Part shown: one piece after another, positions 61,114 to 64,000 of the stretch
How positions within the stretch are numbered: the first letter of the stretch is position 1
Layout of the letters: the number at the start of each line of letters is the position of its first letter
NCBI RefSeq assembly: GCF_000737715.1
Contig: NZ_JPRN01000001.1
Coordinates: forward strand, 459,751 to 523,750
DNA from: Chryseobacterium sp. JM1
GTDB lineage: Bacteria; Bacteroidota; Bacteroidia; Flavobacteriales; Weeksellaceae
Reading direction: 5' to 3'
DNA length: 64,000 bases
The notes under the pieces: model-generated
What the model was told of the DNA's origin: nothing
Databases searched by the model: none
The model's input: only the letters and a program-made list of their open reading frames with translations
Translations under genes and position numbers: made by a program

Positions 61114-62766
61114 ATGATGAATAAATTAATGATCAGTACCCTGTTTCTTTGTAGTACTCAATTTTTTTGTCAGCTGACTGTAAATTTAGAATCAAACTCC
61201 CAATACTATATAGATGATGATAAAATAAAATTGTCCGAAGCAGAAGCCACCCAAAGATTCAGATCCAATAATTATCTGAATATGAATTATAAACTGAAAA
61301 ATTTCACATTCGGTGCACAGCTCGAATCTTATGAGCCTAAGGCTTTACTGAATTATTCTCCGGCTTTTAAAGAGACCAATTTATCCACTTATTACGTTAA
61401 TTATAACAATGAAAAAGCTGGTATTGATGTTACTTTAGGCCACTTTTATGAACAGTTCGGAAGTGGTTTGGCATTACGTCTCTGGGAAGACAAACAGCTT
61501 GGAATTGCCAATTCCCTGCTTGGGGCTAAGATAAAATATTCCGACCCGGATCAGATCATAACGTTGAAAGCTTTGGCAGGAAAACAAAGATCAGGGTTTA
61601 AACTTACCGACGGAATGATTGGCGGACTGGATGCTGAGGTTAAGATTGATTCTCTGATGAAAATCAAAAATCTCCGGACGAGTGTAGGATTCAGCTATGT
61701 TAATAAGTATGAAAACAACAGAGAAAATACGCTGTATCCGAAAAATGTAGATGTATATGCATCACGTCTGAAAATGGAGTATTCCAAATTTGCCATGGAA
61801 TTTGAATACCTGTACAAAACTAAAGACAATATAAAACAGGTCACTGTTCTGGACCCGAATAATACCTTCCCGGGTAATGCCTATTATCTCAATCTTTCTT
61901 ATGCTACCAACCGGTTTGGGATTATTGCGAATCTCCGTAGACTGGAAAATTTCAATTTATATTCCCAGCGTGATCAGATCGGAAATATTTACCATAATGC
62001 CGTTCTGGATTATTTACCGGCACTTACAAAGCAGTATGACTACAGTCTTGCCAATATTTATGTGTATCAGGCACAGCCCAGACTTGCCTTTCTGCCTCAG
62101 AAGAAATCAGGAGAGATAGGCTCGCAGTTCGATATTTTTTATAAAATAAAGAAAGGAACACTGCTTGGAGGAAAATATGGAGTGGACCTGTCGCTGAACA
62201 TCTCCAACTGGTATGGCCTCAAAGGAACCTATCGTAATTATATCAATGATCATAATAACTACAGAACAGATTTTTTAAAGCTCGGAGAAAAGTATTATGC
62301 TGATCAAAGTATAGATATAAGAACAAAACTGCAGGAAAACTGGAAGATTGCTTTTGTTTTCATCAATCAGTATTATAACACTTACAGGACAGAGGAAACA
62401 ATAGGTGAGGTGAAAGCAAAAACAGTAGTTCTTGATAATATCTGTAAATTTTCAAAAAGTTCTGTGAAACTGGAACTCCAGCATCAGTGGGGAGACAGTT
62501 ACCATGGAAATTGGGCTGCCGGTTTGGCGGAATATAATTTTAAAAAGAACTGGTCAGTTTTCGTCAATGATCTTTATAACTATGGCAACCCGGATAAAGA
62601 AAAGCAAATGCATTATTATACCGGTGGTGTCGTATTCAGAAAAAACAGCTTCAGGGTTCAGGCTTCATACGGAAGACAGCGGGGAGGATTGCTGTGTGTA
62701 GGTGGTGTCTGTAGATTTGTACCGGAAAGTGCCGGTTTGTCCCTTGGTGTAAGTGCAAGTTATTAA
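61114..62766 (+). CDS. DUF6029-type outer-membrane barrel protein
   Basis: About 550 residues from the ATG at 61114 (a TTG 6 bases upstream and the next ATG are alternatives). A signal peptide ends near FFCQL. The rest is a porin-like barrel with many Tyr-rich strands (YYVNYNNEKAGIDVTLGHFYEQFGSGLALRLWED, shown only in part as GLALRLWEDKQLGIANSLLG) and two Cys in LLCVGGVCRFVP near the end. It fits the DUF6029 family, which travels with Omp28 and TlpA genes. It begins 10 bases after the TlpA-like stop. Function unknown. Confidence 0.78.
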   Translation: MMNKLMISTLFLCSTQFFCQLTVNLESNSQYYIDDDKIKLSEAEATQRFRSNNYLNMNYKLKNFTFGAQLESYEPKALLNYSPAFKETNLSTYYVNYNNEKAGIDVTLGHFYEQFGSGLALRLWEDKQLGIANSLLGAKIKYSDPDQIITLKALAGKQRSGFKLTDGMIGGLDAEVKIDSLMKIKNLRTSVGFSYVNKYENNRENTLYPKNVDVYASRLKMEYSKFAMEFEYLYKTKDNIKQVTVLDPNNTFPGNAYYLNLSYATNRFGIIANLRRLENFNLYSQRDQIGNIYHNAVLDYLPALTKQYDYSLANIYVYQAQPRLAFLPQKKSGEIGSQFDIFYKIKKGTLLGGKYGVDLSLNISNWYGLKGTYRNYINDHNNYRTDFLKLGEKYYADQSIDIRTKLQENWKIAFVFINQYYNTYRTEETIGEVKAKTVVLDNICKFSKSSVKLELQHQWGDSYHGNWAAGLAEYNFKKNWSVFVNDLYNYGNPDKEKQMHYYTGGVVFRKNSFRVQASYGRQRGGLLCVGGVCRFVPESAGLSLGVSASY

Positions 62767-62877
62767 ACAGTCATTTAGAAATTTACTATTGAATAGAAGG
62801 ATGTATAAATATATTCAGCCATCATTGTATGTATTATAAATTTTATTAATTTGGAACATTATAAAACTTGACCGAAT

Positions 62878-63333
62878 ATGCAAATTCCAGCTGACTCCGT
62901 ATCCGATTATATCTCCAAAATTCCTGAAGAAAGACAGGAAGCATTCAAAAAATTGTTTGATACCGTGAATGGCAATCTGCCAAAAGGTTTTCAGGAAGGT
63001 GTCAGTTATGGAATGATAGGGTGGAATGTACCTTTGGAAACCTATCCTGCAGGTTATCACTGTACTCCGGATTCACCGTTGCCTTTTATGGGATTGGCTT
63101 CGCAAAAGAATTTCATCGCCTTCTATCATATGGGAATGTACGCCAATCCAGAACTGCTGGACTGGTTTGTCGCAGAATATCCCAAACATTCCAAACGGAA
63201 ACTGGATATGGGGAAATCATGTGTCCGTTTCAAAAAACCGGAAGATATTCCTTTTGAGCTCATCGCTGAGGTAAGCAAAAAAATGACAGTGGAAGACTGG
63301 ATCAGTATTTACGAAAGCCAGCTTAAAAAATAA
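62878..63333 (+). CDS. DUF1801 domain-containing protein
   Basis: A 151-residue cytoplasmic protein of the DUF1801/YdhG-like family. DYISKIPEERQEAFKKLFDTV opens it; EGVSYGMIGW and KNFIAFYHMGMYAN are the usual core; SCVRFKKPEDIPFELIAE is the typical end. Members are small alpha-beta proteins without assigned activity. Single gene next to an IS110 remnant. Confidence 0.88.
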   Translation: MQIPADSVSDYISKIPEERQEAFKKLFDTVNGNLPKGFQEGVSYGMIGWNVPLETYPAGYHCTPDSPLPFMGLASQKNFIAFYHMGMYANPELLDWFVAEYPKHSKRKLDMGKSCVRFKKPEDIPFELIAEVSKKMTVEDWISIYESQLKK

Positions 63334-63421
63334 AAGAGCCAATTTCAAAAAAGAAACAGACTCTTCACTTACTTCATGACGACTATCATTTTTGAATACA
63401 AATATTTCTGGGGGCTGATTT

Positions 63422-64000
63422 CTATGACGTTACCAAATTATTTATATAATTTTTTTCATAGGGCTTTTGTTTATTGATAACGGCAAAAGCCCTATGGATA
63501 ATTTTATTTCTCACATTATTCAGTACCAGCATTTTATTTTTTCCCTCAGCTACCTTTCTTAAATAATATTCTCTAAGATCATTTTCCAGTCTTATAGCGC
63601 TCATTGCTGCCATATGAAGTATACTTTTTAATGATTTATCAGCGTAGAAAGATAGTTTAGGTTTGTATCTTATAGAAGTTCCCTATTGATGATCAAATGG
63701 AACAACGCCTGAATAACAGGCAAGCTTTCTAGGTTCTGTAATCTCTTCAAAGTTTCCTGTTTTTATTAACATCATCCAACATAAAACTTTTCCTATACCC
63801 GGAACAGTCTTTAAAAGCTCACTTTTTTTCTTAAGATCCTGATTTGAAGCAATTACATTTTCTATATCCTTTTCTAAAATTGCAATATGTTTTTCTAAAA
63901 GCGCTATTTCTTCTTTATTCATCTTCAACAATTCTTCAGCTAATTTGGATTGCATTAGTTTATAATTACTTTGCTGCTTTAATAAACTTGCTCTGAGTTT
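63422..64000 (-). pseudogene. IS110-family transposase remnant with an in-frame stop (runs off the window)
   Basis: C-terminal half of an IS110-type transposase. A coiled-coil (EEIALLEKHIAILEKDIENV) is followed by LLKTVPGIGKVLCWMML and the RKLACYSGVVPFDHQ motif of the Transposase_20 domain. There an in-frame TAG replaces the Ser normally found before GTS. The same frame goes on to HMAAMSAIRLENDLREYY and a final KPYEKN. The N-terminal RuvC-like catalytic part lies outside the window. IS110 elements use a DEDD catalytic domain and, in some members, a guide RNA from the element ends. This copy is probably inactive. Confidence 0.85.

Noticed and set aside
1..64000. Prophage or integrative element boundaries
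   Set aside because: No integrase, phage structural gene, tRNA-linked attachment site or conjugation gene was seen. The only mobile signs are the RHS locus and the IS110 remnant.

Overview
The window looks like chromosomal DNA of a flavobacterium, most likely Chryseobacterium or a close Weeksellaceae relative (Bacteroidota). The genome is AT-rich. Several proteins carry type IX secretion (T9SS) C-terminal sorting domains, and a T9SS plug protein is present. Promoters fit the Bacteroidota pattern TTTG-N19-21-TAnnTTTG, Shine-Dalgarno sequences are absent, and lipoproteins and TonB-dependent receptors are numerous. No rRNA, tRNA or CRISPR array was seen.

Layout. (1) 1-5890 is an AT-rich accessory locus. 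It holds the 3' end of an RHS polymorphic-toxin gene with a zinc-protease-like tip, then a second orphan RHS tip. Around them lie small lipoprotein genes (immunity candidates) and several scars copied from one another, all joined by near-identical repeats. (2) 6126-12342 is a trehalose-type utilisation locus: an AraC regulator divergent from an MFS transporter, a GH37 trehalase and a TonB-dependent receptor. (3) 12627-28439 is mostly housekeeping: an MBL hydrolase, the T9SS plug protein, ferrochelatase, an Nfu scaffold, gamma carbonic anhydrase, a PIF1-like helicase, an astacin-like lipoprotein, a flavin oxidoreductase, a RibB fusion, a Crp/Fnr regulator, fmt and recQ. Mosaic dispersed repeats fill the spaces between these genes. 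(4) 28517-32843 has three tandem OmpA-type barrels. (5) 32862-44744 carries folK, sppA, ftsY, a Rid protein, a PqqB-like hydrolase, the L28/L33/DUF4295 ribosomal operon, a T9SS repeat protein, lnt, VanZ, proC and an Sm-like protein.

(6) 44810-51507 is a four-gene operon on the minus strand: TonB receptor, DUF4876 lipoprotein, DUF6850 barrel and di-haem peroxidase. Two matching palindromes flank its promoter, suggesting one regulated envelope system, perhaps metal related. (7) 51647-54369 has murB, a lipoprotein and an aminotransferase. (8) 54773-62766 is rich in secreted proteins. It has two T9SS proteins, a frameshifted Omp28/T9SS protein, an Omp28-like lipoprotein, and a divergent TlpA-type thioredoxin with a DUF6029 barrel; together these suggest an envelope thiol/disulfide function. 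(9) The right end has a DUF1801 gene and an IS110-family transposase remnant interrupted by a stop codon.

The best candidates for undescribed biology are the RHS tip/immunity mosaic at the left end, the TonB/DUF4876/DUF6850/peroxidase operon with its twin palindromes, and the Omp28-TlpA-DUF6029 cluster. All functions are inferred by reading the sequence; no database search was run.
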